64,000 nucleotides of DNA, from assembly GCA_030272155.1 (NCBI GenBank), contig CP126191.1:8888501-8952500 (forward strand), given 5' to 3'. Of the stretch, positions 10,028-33,916 are shown piece after piece. A model generated the notes under the pieces. It was not told the DNA's origin. It did not search any database and saw nothing but the letters and a program-made list of their open reading frames with translations. Both the position numbers and the translations under genes were made by a program. Numbering within the stretch: the stretch's first letter is position 1; the number at the start of each line of letters is the position of its first letter. Origin of the DNA: Tetradesmus obliquus. Its lineage: Eukaryota; Chlorophyta; Chlorophyceae; Sphaeropleales; Scenedesmaceae.

Positions 10028-13000
10028 TTACTCGTCCAGCTCCGACACAGGCATCTTCACCAATGCAGTCATCAACGGTGACTGCTGGGCTCGCCCCACC
10101 ACGATCACCCTCACTGCCCCAGCTCCCAGTGGTGGCTGCAGGCATGTGGCATCAACCTGCAGCATCACCCGCCGACAAATCAGCACAACCATTGTTAGCA
10201 CTGCCCAAAAACCAGTGTGATCACATACATGTATTGGTGAATATATTCCTCGGATGGCCTACAACCATTAGGCTGGGCTAGTACTGCATCATACGTACGC
10301 AACGTGTAACCCCACTCGGGCTCCGAGTGAGCTGAGCCTGGCAGCCAGGCGGCCTGGCTTGGAGGTAAGTAGCGTCTTGATGTAAGCCAGTGAGCACGAT
10401 GCCGCCCAGGAGGCTGTATGTTGGCTGCTCGTTCTGTCAATTGCTGTTTCATTCTCATCCTTTCCAGCATGCAGCACTAGCTGCAGCTGAGCTGGCCAGC
10501 GCCCACCTTGTATGTGTACTGTAGCAGCGGCACCAGTGCCGGCACTGCAAAGTGGTGCGTGTGCACCTGGTACATTGCCTCATCCTCTGCTTGCACCAGC
10601 ACCTGCATACGAGTTCAAGGAACACTTGGACTACGTGGTACTACTTCCTCAGCACTAGTAGGACTTGGAAGCCTCATGGTCTGCAACTGGTCCTGGATAA
10701 ACCTGGCTTGACAGGCCACGGCTTGATGCAACTTGCAGACTGCATGAATACACCAAGCATGTTGCCTGCGCGAGGCTTTTGCACTTGCAACACTAATATG
10801 TGAAAGCAAAACAGCTGCACTAGGCTGAAGTCCAGACACGTCCAGCTGCCGCACTCCCTTGCTTTCAACACGCCGCAGCTGCAGCGCAGGCTCACCTGCA
10901 GGTCTGTGGCCAGCTCCTGGCCCTCGTTGCTGAGGTTCAGCAGCAGCCTGAACCGCGGCCCCAGGCCCTGGATGCTCACGTTCATGGACAGGTTGGCAGC
11001 AGCAGCATGTGAGGCAGCTCCCTGCAGCACAGCAGGCGGGCGAGCATGGCACAAGGCTCACACACATGCAGCAGTAGTTGTAAAGATGGACAGTCTAGCA
11101 TGAATCAAGAATGTAAATGCAAGTTGAGTGAGTTATGTTGTGCTGTGTCGTGCGTGATTGAGCTGCAACGTTGCTGCTGCCGCAGCAACTCCAGCACAGC
11201 AACTGCTGCTGCTCCCTCCAAGCCTGCTGGTGCTGCTGCTGCTGCACAATGTGAACGCCAGTACATGCGATAAGTTGAACTTGTTTTTTACATCAGCTGC
11301 TGAGGCCTTCTGCCAGGCCCTGGATGGCCTGAGGGCAGGTGCGATCTCCTGCAAGGTCCTTCAGGGCAGGGGCATTTCGAGCAGTCATCTTACAGCATGT
11401 GCCGTTGGATGCAAGGCTCGCCAACAAAAAGGAGATCGATCAGAGAGACTATCAATACAGTTGTATGTGTTCGGCGAATCGCCTCCCCTTGGGGTGTAAC
11501 TAGCTGTTTGCACCACCAAAAGGTACCTTTGAACGGGTATCCAGCCATACGCTGCATCGCTTCGTAACATATCTCCTATACAAGCATTTTGATGATATTG
11601 TTGCTGCTGTCGCAGCAGAAGATCAAGTGGCTGCTGCTGCCGCAGCAGCTCCTTTTTGTCACCGGCCAAATTGTTGGCTCGATGCAAGATCCGACAGTTC
11701 CACAGCATTTCTGCTGCAATTCACCTGCCTAATCGCGTCCTTGCTGACCTTGGCAGTGCCCCAATCGTTAGCGCAAAAATCCGGGCCGGATTTATGCAGA
11801 ACTGGCTAAAGTCTCAACTTGCAACTAGTGGAAGGCAAGTTGATTTAAGCTGTGTTGTGTTTTGTTATCGCGCCTTTATGTGCATGGATGTGGCGTCCCT
11901 GGTTGGCGCCTGTGAACTGCAATCGTGGCGTTGGCAATGACGCGTGCATGCTAGCACGCCCTCGATACCGCATTAGACGTTTTGAATAGGCTAATCTAAG
12001 GAGTTAACGAGCATTGCGACTGCTTCAAGGCTCGACTGGTGCCCCATTCGTGGGCGCAAGTGTCCTTGCCTGCAGGCGCGCATGCCGGCACGCCCTGCTA
12101 CACTGCAGACCCTGACATGGCAATTTTTACTTTTCCTATGTTGCTATGAAAATAGCGACTGTATCTGCGGCCCCAACACAACTACAGGGAAAAGCCGCTT
12201 GTTTGTAACAGGATTACCTGCCTTTGGCTTCGTTGTTCACAACCGGAATGCAGCATCCGAAATATGCAGTGCGTTACAGTTTTTTTGCACAGCTACAGCG
12301 TTTGATGAAAGCCGCCGACAGTGCCCCCTTCGTGGGCGCGTTTTTCCCGGCCCGGAGGCAGGGCGTAATCGCATAAGACGCTAATGTCGTCAACTTGCAA
12401 AAGGCAAAAGGCAAATCTTGTGCAGTGACTGGTACTGGCGGCTGCACGTGTGCTGCAGGGGCCTGAAGCCCAAGCAGAGCGAGTTATCAAACAGCACAAT
12501 GCGGATGTAGAGGTTGTACCTTGCGCACGGCTGCTGGGTAATGCCTTGCGCAGGTGCATGCTCACCTGTGCCACGACAACACTACAGGAAGCACTTGTAC
12601 ATGCTCGCTCTGCTGTTCACACCGCGGCCGCAAATGTTGCGGAGATCCTTTTCCTCCCCCAACCCCCGCACGGCAGCCGCCGCGAAGCAGCCTGCTGCAG
12701 AACTCCGAGCCTCACCTGGCCGTCCGTGAGCACCTTGACAAACGCGTGCGCAGTGGCCAGCCGCATCTTGGCCAGGTCGCGCTGGAACACGCGGTGCATG
12801 TCCACCGCCTGCGCCCGCTCGCGCTGCGTCTGCTCTACGTACAGCCGTGTCTTCTTGGGCACGTCCAGCGGCACATCCTGCTCCGGGGGCGTCCCCGAGG
12901 AGCCCACAGCAGCAGCCTCCAGGTTGGCGGTGCGCGGCATGATCTGCGGGGCAGCAGGGGCAGCGGCACGGTGAGGTGAACCCTGCACAGCTGCGGTACA

Positions 13001-13466
13001 GTGTAGTTGAAAGCTTGCGCCTTGCTGCTGGGCGACAAAACAGTCTGCACCGCAACATACAACCTGACACTAAGGCAATGTGCCTGCAGGCCTGTGCTGT
13101 GCGGCTGATGCAGAGCAGCTGCTGCCTCGCTTCTCACCTTGATATCCAATGCGCCTGTGGCGGTGACGCTGATCAAGCTGCAGTCTTCCCGTGCGTACCG
13201 CCCAGCACACAGCCCCATCACAGGGCTGCTGCTGCTGTGCAGGGACACCAGCGCCTTGTCATTGTACACCCGCACCTCCCCATTGGCCAGTGCCACCACC
13301 ACGCACTTGCTCTGCCGTGCTGCTGCGGCTGGCAGCAGCTGCAGCGTGAGTATGCTGGCTGGCATGTACAGCGTGTACTGCTTGGCGCCCTTGCCTGTGT
13401 AGCAGTGCAGCGCGTCAGCCATGGTGCCGACCACAATCTGCCTGCCCGCACGCACCTGCAGCAGGC

Positions 13467-13504
<38 letters not shown>

Positions 13505-15542
13505 TCTGGTAGCGCTGCCAACATCTTGCATTGCTGAGTGCGCCTGTAGCAGCAGAAGACGCCCAAGAGCACTTCGGTGGGGACGCGTGCCGGCGATCAT
13601 GCAAAAGTACGAGTAGCAACCAATTGCTGTGCAGAGCTGCTGACGTCAAGCCCAGCAGCGTGCTCCCCAGCTGCTTACCACGCCCACAGGCTGCGAGTCC
13701 AGCTGGATCACGCTCCTGCTGAGGGCGCCGCTTTTGATGTTGTACAGCCTGCCATCCCTGGCTGCCACTGTGATCCGGTAGCCCTCATCAAGCTCGCCTG
13801 GCAGCAGCAGCAGCACCAGCAACATTAGAAACAGACGCCCTTCGCAAAAGCAGCAACATGAACTGCCTTCGTACCCTGTGCCACCACTGCACTGCACTGC
13901 ACTGCGCGACACAGCTTGTGGCACAGACATGAAGTAGCACCTGCTGCATGAGAGCATAGCTGTTGCTGCGCTGCAGATGAACGTGAAACGCAGCAAGCGC
14001 GCGCAGCTGCCAACCGCCCCCTGCCTAGACTCACCTGTTGTCGCAAGGAAGGCTGGCACAGCAGGCAGCGTGATGGCCTTGTCCACTGCTGTGCCAGCAG
14101 CGTTCAAGATGAGCACTCTGCAGTCCTCAGTGCCCAGCACCAAGCGGCTGACAGCATCCAGCTGCAGAGCAAGCAGCGTGCATAACATGGAGGGTTGCCA
14201 GCAGCGCCGGTTTCGCAGCGAAGGCAGACTCAGCAATTTCCCAACCTACAGTGCAAACTGCACTCATGTTAACTTGCTGACACAAAGCTACACTACAGCC
14301 TGCATGCTCTGCCCAAACACATGTGCAACTTGAGGCTGCTGCTGGCTGCTCATGTGGTTACCTCATCCTTTGCTTGCCGCACAGCGTCCATGCACGTTAT
14401 GCATGACAGGTTGCCAGCAGCAGCTTGGCCGCTGCTGTCTGCTGCAAACTGCTGCTGTGCTTGCGGGTCTCCTGCCAATGCCAGCAGCTGCTGTGAGCGG
14501 GCTGCCAGTTGTAAGCTGCCTTTGTCCTGCAAGTGCTGCAGCTGCTGTGCTGCAGCAGCTGCCTCTAGCTTGCCCGCCTCCACTTGCTTCCTGCAAGACG
14601 ATGAGTGAAGAAACAACTAAACGCGTTGGCTTGAAGGCGCATCCAGCAGCAAATATTGTGCACATAGTGCAAGCTAGCTGCTGTGCCATGCTATGTGATC
14701 AGACAACTGCTGCAAGGGAAGGGCCAGCCTGGAAGATGGACACAATTGTAGCAACACAGCTTCTGGAAGCTGGCAATGGCGGCCGCGGCATCTGCTCTGC
14801 AGGAGTTTGCCAGCCGTGCTGCTTGCGCTGCCCTTGCATACAGCGCCGTACACCATGCCCCACACACGGCAGCAGCAGCAGCTGCTCTGGTGTCGCGCGG
14901 CTGCTTACCATACAGCATCTTCTGCAGGACTGACGTCGCCAGCTGGCAGCGTGAACTTGTAGAAGGGCCGTAAGCTGCGGAACATGTACACATGTGGCCC
15001 TGCTGCTACTGCCAAGGTTGGCACGCGAGGTGCTGTGCTGTCAGTTATAAAGCTGGTGATGGCAACAGGTGCCTCCACTAGCGCGTGCTCAGATGCCTTG
15101 GCGGTGCCCTTCCATACCTGCATGAGCAGGGTAGCAGCATGCACGGTTGACTCAGCCTGCTGCATTGATTGAGCATCCCAAGTGCTGATGTAGAAGTGTC
15201 AAATGGTGGATGCCTGTTTTCTAAGATCTTGCACTTGTCGATGTGCCTTTCACGTTGCTCTCACGGTGGCCCCCAGTTCCTGCAATCTGCGGTAATTGAC
15301 GCTGGTACCTTGATCTTCTTGTCTGCATCAGCAACTACCAGGCGCCAGTCTCCATCGCCATATAAGTTGCAGGTGTGTATGCAGTTGGTGAAGGCGTTCA
15401 GCCCAGCGACTGGGTCTGCCCAAGCATCCAGCCACAGCTGCTTTGCTGTGCCTCTGCCACTGCTGGCCTTGGCACCACGCTTGGTGGCTGAGTCATGCCC
15501 GCTGCTGCTGTCCTGGTCTGATCTTAGTTGTGCAGAAGCCAT
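10028..15542 (-). CDS. BBS1: BBSome subunit BBS1
   Basis: Ten exons: 15542-15309, 15117-14909, 14590-14362, 14161-14035, 13797-13679, 13455-13138, 12943-12716, 11021-10896, 10602-10507, 10156-10028. All phases agree and the product is 604 aa, close to human BBS1 (593 aa). Landmarks of the family: WLDAWADPVAGLNAFTNC and YGDGDWRLVVAD near the N-terminus, LAVAAGPHVYMFRSLRP, ITCMDAV, SRLVLGTEDCRVLILN, EGYRITVAARDGRLY, LDVPKKTRLYVEQTQRER, SIQGLGPRFRLLLNL in the C-terminal GAE-like domain, and the end VKMPVSELDE. BBS1 forms part of the BBSome coat that moves membrane proteins within and out of cilia. Exon 3 carries an Ala/Gln-rich insertion. Intron 7 is unusually long (about 1.7 kb). Its presence implies the alga keeps, or recently kept, flagella. 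Confidence 0.93.
11022..12715 (-). other. Long intron 7 of BBS1 with degenerate internal repeats
   Basis: A 1.7-kb intron between the exons ending VKVLTDGQ and starting GAASHAAAAN; the protein reads straight across it. Similar short blocks containing TGCCCC..TCGT..GCGC are seen near 11755, 12040 and 12320, roughly 283 bp apart, in sequence less GC-rich than the exons. This may be an old tandem duplication or mobile-element remnant. No coding sequence recognised inside. Confidence 0.35.
13468..13500. repeat. (CAG)11 tract, reads (CTG)n before the exon 6 acceptor of BBS1
   Basis: On the coding (minus) strand this is a CTG run ending a few bases before the CAG acceptor of BBS1 exon 6 (exon start 13455). 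It seems to serve as the polypyrimidine-rich tract of the 3' splice site (inference). Confidence 0.75.
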
Positions 15543-16312
15543 GACGAGGTGCTCCTTCGGAGTTCGGCAGTGTGTGCTTCACTTCATCTGAAGCAGCATG
15601 TACAGTGCACTGGGCGGGAGCAGCTTGAGCCACAGTCAAGGGGCATCGGCGCCAGCAATTGAACGTGGAATGAATTGCATTAGGCGACAAAAAAATGTTG
15701 ATTCGGACTTTTACAAGGCACTCGACTGTAGTATCTGCTTTCGAGGTTGCAAGCCCGAGTTCAGCACAACTCCCAGGGGCTCAGAGCCAAGCGCGAAATC
15801 ATCAAGAAGAATACGTTTCGACGATCTGCGATGGCAGCAACACTAGAGACCTGGACAACAAGCGTGGCAGCGAACCTGTTACAGGCTGGTGTACATGCAT
15901 GTTGAACCATATGGTTCAAGAGCCCACGAATCAGCAGCAGATCGCAGGAACATCATACGACAAGAAGCAACATACAGTACTGGCCAAAACCATCCACAGT
16001 GTCTCCATGCTACAGTGTGAACCAGCGCCATGTCATACCAGTCAACTTCAGTGTGAAGGCATGCACGTGTGGAAGGCCCACAGCTTTGTCATGCGTCCTT
16101 TCTGTCTTCTTTAACCACAGCCGCTAGAATGCTGTACTATGCAAGCATTGATATGCCTTGCATTCTTATACCATGCTTTGTTGATATGCAAAACCGCGCA
16201 AATGGCAGGCCAGATGAGCCGCCCAGTCCACAGGTCACACATGATGATCACATCCTACTGCAGCAACGCGCAGCTGCCGTTGCTATTCCCCGCTCCATAG
16301 CTGCAGCACCGG
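15543..16312. other. Intergenic region upstream of BBS1
   Basis: About 770 nt between the BBS1 start codon and the stop codon of the next minus-strand gene. It contains the BBS1 promoter side. No other feature recognised. Confidence 0.5.
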
Positions 16313-19300
16313 CTACAGCTCTGGTCCCAGGTCAATGGCCTGCTTCTTCTGCACCTGCCAGCTGGGCTCGTCATCGCTGTCGCACAGGTCACAGACTGCG
16401 GCCTCGTCCGCACCCACAGCGCGCCCATTCACCAGCAGCGGGCCAGCAGGCGCCTGCAGGCGGCACGGTTGCAGCAGCAGCAGCAGCCAGACGAGGACGA
16501 CCAGTAACGACGCAGCCTCAATATGACATCAGCACCAATGCCTGTGCCCTAATCATACACTCCACAGGGTGGGTTTAGGCACAACGCAGAGCACCCGATC
16601 TCTGTGCCGCCTGTCAAGCACAGTGCCGTAGCCCCGCATTCACGCATTGACGATGTATGCTGCGATAATATATTCACAAGTCAACTGCCATACTGCGTAA
16701 CTCATGAAGCTCAGCAGGCATAAGAAGGCGGCTTCACGTACCTGCGCTGTCAGGTCCACAGTTTCTGCTGTAGCGCTGCGTGGCGCCGCATCACCATCCT
16801 CCCGCTCCCGCTTCACACCTGCTGCTGCTGCTGCTGCTGCTCCCTGGCCTTCCCGCTTCACGCGGTGCCTGCTGCTGCCTGCTGCTGCTAGGCGGCTGCT
16901 TGCTGCGTCTGGCTCTTGCCCCATCCTAGCTAGCCCTGCAGCAACGAGAAGGGATGGCAACGCCAACACGGCACATATGCAGCACTCACACACTGTGCAT
17001 GACAGAGCACAAAGACAATGAGAAACAAACTGCAACCACGGCAAAGCACAGTGTGCACAACTTGTTCTTCAATTGAAGCAGGCGTGGAGAACATCACATC
17101 AATTTACAAATGGTGAGCAGTGGCTGATGTGCAACAGCAGCAACACAGCAGTCATGCAGCAGATGCGTGCACGTAGCGCACAGTCGCTACAGCAGAAGCC
17201 TGAGGTACTTGCAGCTAGACAGCAATGAGCTTGCTGGCCACACATAAAGTACTGGGGGCCTTATGGTGTCCATGCCTGCTGATAACACGCAGCTGTGCAC
17301 ACCAAATGTGGGCAAACTCACGCTCATCTCTCGAGGCGCGCAAAATGGCTCTGTGCTCTGGCTTGGAAGGGTTCAGGATCTTGCGCAGTATCAGGTTGTC
17401 GGCAGTGTCTTTCCAGCAATGCAGCAACATGGCGGGAAGCAGCGCCGAAATGGCAGGACGGGGTGAAAGAGCATGTTTGTCGTAGCTGCGAGCACACTAG
17501 TGCCTGCAAGGGGAGCGCTGTGCTGAGCTCTGCATGGTGAAAGTCTATGGTGCCATATAAAGATGCCACACACAGCAGCCAGGTACAGGAGCACGCAACA
17601 CCCGCCTGGCTAAATGCAATGTACCCTTTGCAAGCACAAAGTAACCCCTCTACACTGCATTGCGCAAAGTGTGAGCCCAGGTGGGCTGCTGCTGTCCCGT
17701 GCTGCTGTAAGCATCACGCACCATAGCGCAGCTTGATGGGTGCAAGCAACGACACCTGCGGCAGCCAGCAGCAGCTGGCGCGTCAGAAGCATGCAAACCA
17801 AAAACTGTGCATCTCCTGGCTGATGCGCACTGCACACAGAACACGCCAGCAGGGTGTTGCTTGCAAACCATCAGGCTGTTTGGCAACTGCAGAATCCTGA
17901 CATGCTTATTATGCCATCACCAGTTTCAGGGCAGAATTGCAGCGGACAAGATTCACGCTCATCAACTGGATGAGAAGCTGTAGCACTCACAGGTGTGTAC
18001 ACAGTGTAATTCCACTTTGTGCTGCTGGCCACTGTGCTGCCTGCCTCGGCCTTGAGCCCTGGAGCCAGAAACCTGCAGCAGCAACCCCAAGTCAGCAAGC
18101 AGAATTGGCACAAGGCAACACGCAGGGACACGCTGAGCTGTTGTGCACTGCTGCCCTTGCACCTGCTGCAGCAGCATCCACGCTGTGAGGCTCGCCACCA
18201 GGCGCAAGGTGACATGCAGGACGTGCTCTGCTGCTGCATCTGCTGCAGCTCCAATCATGATGACTGGCTCACCACTTTTTGCCCTCTGGCAGCTTCTTGC
18301 GTGCTGCCTCGTCCCCAACCACCACTGGCTTGCCAATCGGCTGCGAGGTGTCCTGGTAGCCCGTGGCAACCACCACATCACACGCCAGCTCTATGCGGCC
18401 AGCCTTGATCTCATCTGGGTGGTCTACTGTGGCGGCATCCTGCAAGAGTGCAGCGACAGCAGAAGCTGAGTCAGCGTGATTGTCCAAGTTTCAAGCCGGC
18501 TGCACAACAGATGGCTACGCCAGAGCAAGTAGAGGAATGGGGTTGACAACGGTATGACAGAAAACACCAAAGCACGGCCACAACTGCTACAGCAGCTGCA
18601 GCTGCGCCAGCGCCCCACGTATGCTGAAGATAGACACATTGCTCAAGCCAAGCCAGAACGCATATTCGCAGCAACAAAAACTTGAATCGGCTGCAGACCA
18701 CAGATAACAACAGCTCTGTCATCATTATGGGGTAACAGCAAACGCAACTGCTTGCAGGAAACAATTCTGTGGGCTAACGGCAGCACTGCTGGGCGTGAAT
18801 TGTTGAATTTTCCAGCTGGAGCCTACCTCTGCTGGCTTGCAAGCCCCGAACTTGAAGGCACGATACAGGCTGGGTCCATCGTTGTTGGCTGAAGCACAAC
18901 AGCAGTGCAAGCGTGCATGTCAATTTGATGCATCGAGCGTCATCATGACGTGAGCTTGGATTGATTGCAAGCTGCTGTTATCAGGAGCTGTGCACCGTAC
19001 ATTACAATCAGCTGCTTAGTACATCGAACTTGCTCATGATGCATCACAGTAGCTGAGTAGCGCCCAAACCACACAGCTTATACGCCTTGCAGCCCAGTGC
19101 TCCTGTCAGCTGCTGCCGATTTTGACCAACCAGAGGCAATTGATGCTCACCCTGCTGCTGAAGGTAGCCTTCAAAGGTTGCCTCACTGATTCTGCTGTCG
19201 CCGTACATGATCTGCGTCAGTTTGCAAGCACTGGTTAGGATGCAAGCAGTTGGCAACCAGCCACCCGACCAGCCAGCCAATAAGCCAGCCAGCCAGCCAG

Positions 19301-19863
19301 CAAGCAAGGAAGCGGTGCCACGAGGCCAAAGGCAGTGGTAAATGTTCACCTTAGAGAAGCCGACATCGATGCCATCTATGGTCAGCCGTATCTGCAGGCA
19401 GAAGCACACACAGTCAAACTTACCAGCATTGTGCTGCTTGCAGGACAGCTCAAACACCTGCTGCACTTCAGCGATGACAGGTAGCGCATGCACGCCGAGA
19501 GCTGGTGTTGATAGTGACAATAGTTCTGGCTGCTGTTGCGAAGTGCTGCCAGCTCATGCATGGGCACAGCCTGGCCCTTCTTGCTAGTAGCAGTAGTAGT
19601 GACGCTGCTGCTGCTGCTGCTGCCAGCAGTAGAGAAAGGCAGGTCGCACATGCGGTTGGTAAGGATGCATCAAAGCGCTGTTACAGCTGACGCTGCAGCA
19701 TTGGGCTTGCCTTGTGCGGCTGTGCTGTATGGTTGTCAAGCCTAACTTTTACTTCGAACTCTGTGCCCGCCTCGGTCACTATGTAATTTTGCCCGTTGTG
19801 AATCAGTGTAGGCAGCACCTCTTTCGTATGCTTGTTCAAAATTTTGCAGCTGATGTTAGACAT
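16313..19863 (-). CDS. DUF7918-like protein of unknown function
   Basis: Ten exons: 19863-19711, 19391-19350, 19211-19151, 18888-18827, 18439-18273, 18072-17991, 17755-17722, 17408-17322, 16935-16742, 16453-16313, with consistent phases and 340 aa. It starts MSNISCKILNKHTKEV. The order of segments (GTEFEVKVRL, then RLTIDGIDVGFSK, YRAFKFG, AGRIELACDVVVATGYQ, then IKLRYDTADNLILRKILNP) recalls the DUF7918 domain found in fungi and some algae, recognised from memory rather than a search. The C-terminal third is low-complexity and basic/acidic (VKREGQG, VKREREDGD) with ETVDLTAQ, a possible SUMO-interaction motif, and ends CDLCDSDDEPSW...AIDLGPEL. Intron 1 appears to be GC-AG (AAG|GCAAGC). The acceptor of exon 8 (GGAAAG) is weak, so the region 17.3-17.8 kb is the least certain part. 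Possibly nuclear. Confidence 0.65.
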
Positions 19864-20146
19864 GGCCGCTGTAGTGTTGAAAATCGCAAAAGTAGAACAC
19901 AGAGTCGCATGCTGCAGCAGCAACACAACAGAGGCTTCACGAGTTTCTGGAAACAGAAGGTTAAAAGTGAACAGTATGCCCGAAAGCAGCTCCGTTGAGG
20001 AGCTGCAGCCTGGTTGCATCATGCTGGCTTTGTTACAGGTGCGTCAGAAACACAGAACCCCCCAGACATTGAAAACCCTAGGGACCAGAGGACCCTGCAG
20101 CCAGACTACAGCCTCATCCACTGCTAGCACCCAGCCGCCAGACAAT

Positions 20147-22547
20147 CTACGCACTGCCCAGCTCATCTGCCCATACAAAGAACCCACACCCACGGGATTG
20201 CTGCCTGGTGATGGTCCATGTACCGCAGCTGAAGAACTGCCGTCCATGGTTGGGTCCTGGCCGTTTCGTGGTCCGCTTTTGCGCCTTCACGCCGCACTGA
20301 CACAACAGAGCACCACCTGATGCAGCCGCAGCAGCAGCTGCCTGGCGTCCCCTGTCGCTGCTGCCACCAGCACCGCTGCTTCTGCCCTTGCCGCTTGCTC
20401 CACCACCGCTGCCCTGCAAGTCCTGCAGTTGCTGCACTGGCGCGTTCTCCGAGGTCTGAGTCACTGCCAACACCACACCTTGCTGCATCAGCTTGATGGC
20501 AAGCCTTGCGGTGTTTAGCGCATCATCCAGGCCACTATGCTGCCTGCCCTGCCAGCGCAGCCCTGCAGCAAACAGTATGCCATCATTGAAATCGCCAAAG
20601 CAACAAAAGCGACTGAGCAGCACATTGATACCCTGCCAAATACAGTAGCATCTGAATGGCAGTACAGGTCGCACCACTAGCAACAGCTACAGACAGGAAT
20701 CAGAGCAGAGCTGTTGCGCGGCGACTGCACAGCAGCTCGTATCATACGAGTCATACGCAAGCATGCCTGCAGCAAGGTTCGTGTCGCTGCCAGCGTCGCC
20801 GCACCTGCAGCCTCCACACATGTGCGCAGGTTGCCGCGCTGCTTGTAGGTCGCCCCAAACAGCTGCTTGAGATCCACCCAGCTGCACAGGTAGTCTGGCC
20901 GCTGGATCTTGCGCCAGGCACACTCGGCACACAGGCAGATCTGGCAGCAGGCCAGCAGCACAAGCGCAAGCACGAAATACACATCAACTTGCTGTGAAAG
21001 TGTGCTAGGGTCATGTTGCTTGCAACAGGTTCACTGGCAGTGGCTCAGCAGTGCCTGCAGCCACCAACATATGTGAGGTAGCTCTGGCACTGATACTACA
21101 GATCAGCACACTGGCAGCAGACGTGCAGTGCATGTTTAAACGTCGCAATGTCTTCATCTCTCGCATCCACTCACCGCCAGATCCCAAGAGGTCCAGGTCA
21201 CAGCCGTCACAGCCACACCCTGCTCAAACATGCCGCGCTGCTGCAGCCACGCGTGGTGCTGCGTCAGCACCGGCCCCAGCTGCTGCGCTGCATCCATTTG
21301 CTGCTGCTGGATGCCTGTGAGCTCTATGCAGAATGGGTCCAGCTGCGGATGCTCCGTGGGCTGCACGTAAGCCTGCAAGACATGTAGAGCATGCATTGAC
21401 TGGCCTAGGGGCCGCGCAAGAGCAACTGCAGCTGCACAAGGAGCACTAGAATAAGGAGAGGCTGTGGCGATCTGCAGCGCAAGCAAGTGTAGATTGCACA
21501 CTCCTGCAGACCTCTCAAGTAAAATGTCGCGTGTGCTGCTTGCTTGTCGCAACCGCAGCAGTACTCCTACTCTGCCGTACTTGGCAACTATACCCAAGCA
21601 GATGTGACTGTGCTGAGAAGTGACGCAAGGGCAACCCACCTGAAAGCTGTCGGTGATAGCTGCTGCTTTGCAGTCAACTATGGCACAGGACAGCTCAATG
21701 ATCTCCACAGGCTGCAGGGACCTGCACATGCATTCAAGACGCACGGCAGCTTTAGGAAAGTTGCACGTCGCGTGAAGCATGTGATTTCCAAATATCAGGG
21801 TAAGGGTGATGCCATGCCAAAACAAATGCCACGTAGAGATGGTGTCATGCACAAATGATGCCTTGCAGGGGACACCACGAGAGTCTGAAAACAACTGTAC
21901 TCACAAGGCATGCCTATGCTAAGTCAACCTGGTGTGGTGTGCACTGTGCACACATACTCTACATACCTCTGCTTGTTGCACGTTGCCTCAAAATCATACA
22001 CCAGTAGGTGAGTAAACTGCTGCTTTGCTGGCGACCGCTGGCTGCTGCCAAACATGCTTTTGAAGGCAGCGATGGCTGCAGCATGCTGCTGCTGCTGCTG
22101 CTGCTGCTGGTTCTGGTGCTGCTGCTGCTGCTGCTGCAATGTTTCTCCAGCTTGCAACCCTGCATTTTCTGACTGGTAATTGGATGTTGGCTCGACAGCG
22201 TCTTGGCTGAATGCCTGCCCTGACGCATGTGCTGCTGCTGATGGTGATGCTGTTGGCTGTGCAGGCTCCACCACAACTGAGGTTTCAACACTTGGACTAA
22301 GCTGGTGGTAGAAAGGCACCTGGCTGTCGCCAAGTGCGCGCTGAGGAGTGGCAGATGACGCTTCACCTGAAACCGACGCTGCATGGGTTGCAGCTGCAGC
22401 CAAGCACTGCTTTTTTGGAGTGGGTAGCTGAGGCTGCTGCCTGGGTGCCGATCGCTTGCTGACTGGCTTGCCAGAGGATGTTTCTTGCTGCTTGGCAGCC
22501 TGCATCATCTTCTGAAAGGCATTCTGTGGCTGCGGTGGAGCAGACAT
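20147..22547 (-). CDS. ERI2-like 3'-5' exoribonuclease with C-terminal GRF zinc finger
   Basis: Five exons: 22547-21967, 21721-21640, 21372-21175, 20940-20805, 20562-20147; product 470 aa. The first ~180 residues are Gln/Ala/Ser-rich and probably disordered. The DEDDh exonuclease domain follows: YDFEATC (Asp185, Glu187), then PVEIIELSCAIVD, TEHPQLDPFCIELTGIQQ, SWDLA (Asp285), AWRKIQRPDYLCSWVDLKQ, and GRQHSGLDDALNTARLA (His341, Asp345). The C-terminus has a zf-GRF motif: LLCQCG, then PGPNHGRQFFSCG and CGFFVWAD. Exonuclease plus GRF is the ERI2 architecture. Family members trim structured RNA 3' ends (histone mRNA, 5.8S rRNA or small RNAs in ERI1 relatives). A TGTAA motif on the minus strand near 20035 could be the poly(A) signal. 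The start is the first ATG; a GTG lies two codons upstream. Confidence 0.88.
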
Positions 22548-23032
22548 CGGCACAAAGACTGAGTGCGCAGTGGAGCTTGCTGCCTCTAAATCGCCTTACG
22601 CCTTGCCACTCCTATGAGGCGATCTTGGACATGTCATGCCCCACGGACATGTAGATGTGATGTGTTCGTGTCATTTGCTGATTCTCCGTACTTGAAGCGT
22701 CATCGTGGCACTTAGGGTTATGAAGAGTTTACGCTTATGTCTGTTCTTGATGTCTTTATTGCTCACAATTTTGTCCCGTAATTAGTCAGCGCTTGCACAG
22801 CTGGCTTCATCACTACTGTTGACCATCAGGTCTTGGAGCAGCAACGTATTGCCTCGAAGTGCGAGCTGTACAAAATCGGCATCGAATCAGGCACTTGACC
22901 AGCAGTGCATACAAAGTAGACTTTGATGCTGCTGGACCTGCGCAGCGTGCATCCCTGACAGCCTGACAGCTTCGCAGTGGGCAGTGATGCCCCTGCAGAG
23001 GTGGTCCAGCATTGCCAGGCACTTTTGAGAGT
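22548..23032. promoter_or_regulatory. Shared divergent upstream region of the ERI2-like and CaV genes
   Basis: The two start codons, on opposite strands, are separated by only 485 nt, so this stretch must hold both 5' UTRs and both promoters. No specific motif is claimed. Confidence 0.5.
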
Positions 23033-33916
<10,884 letters not shown>

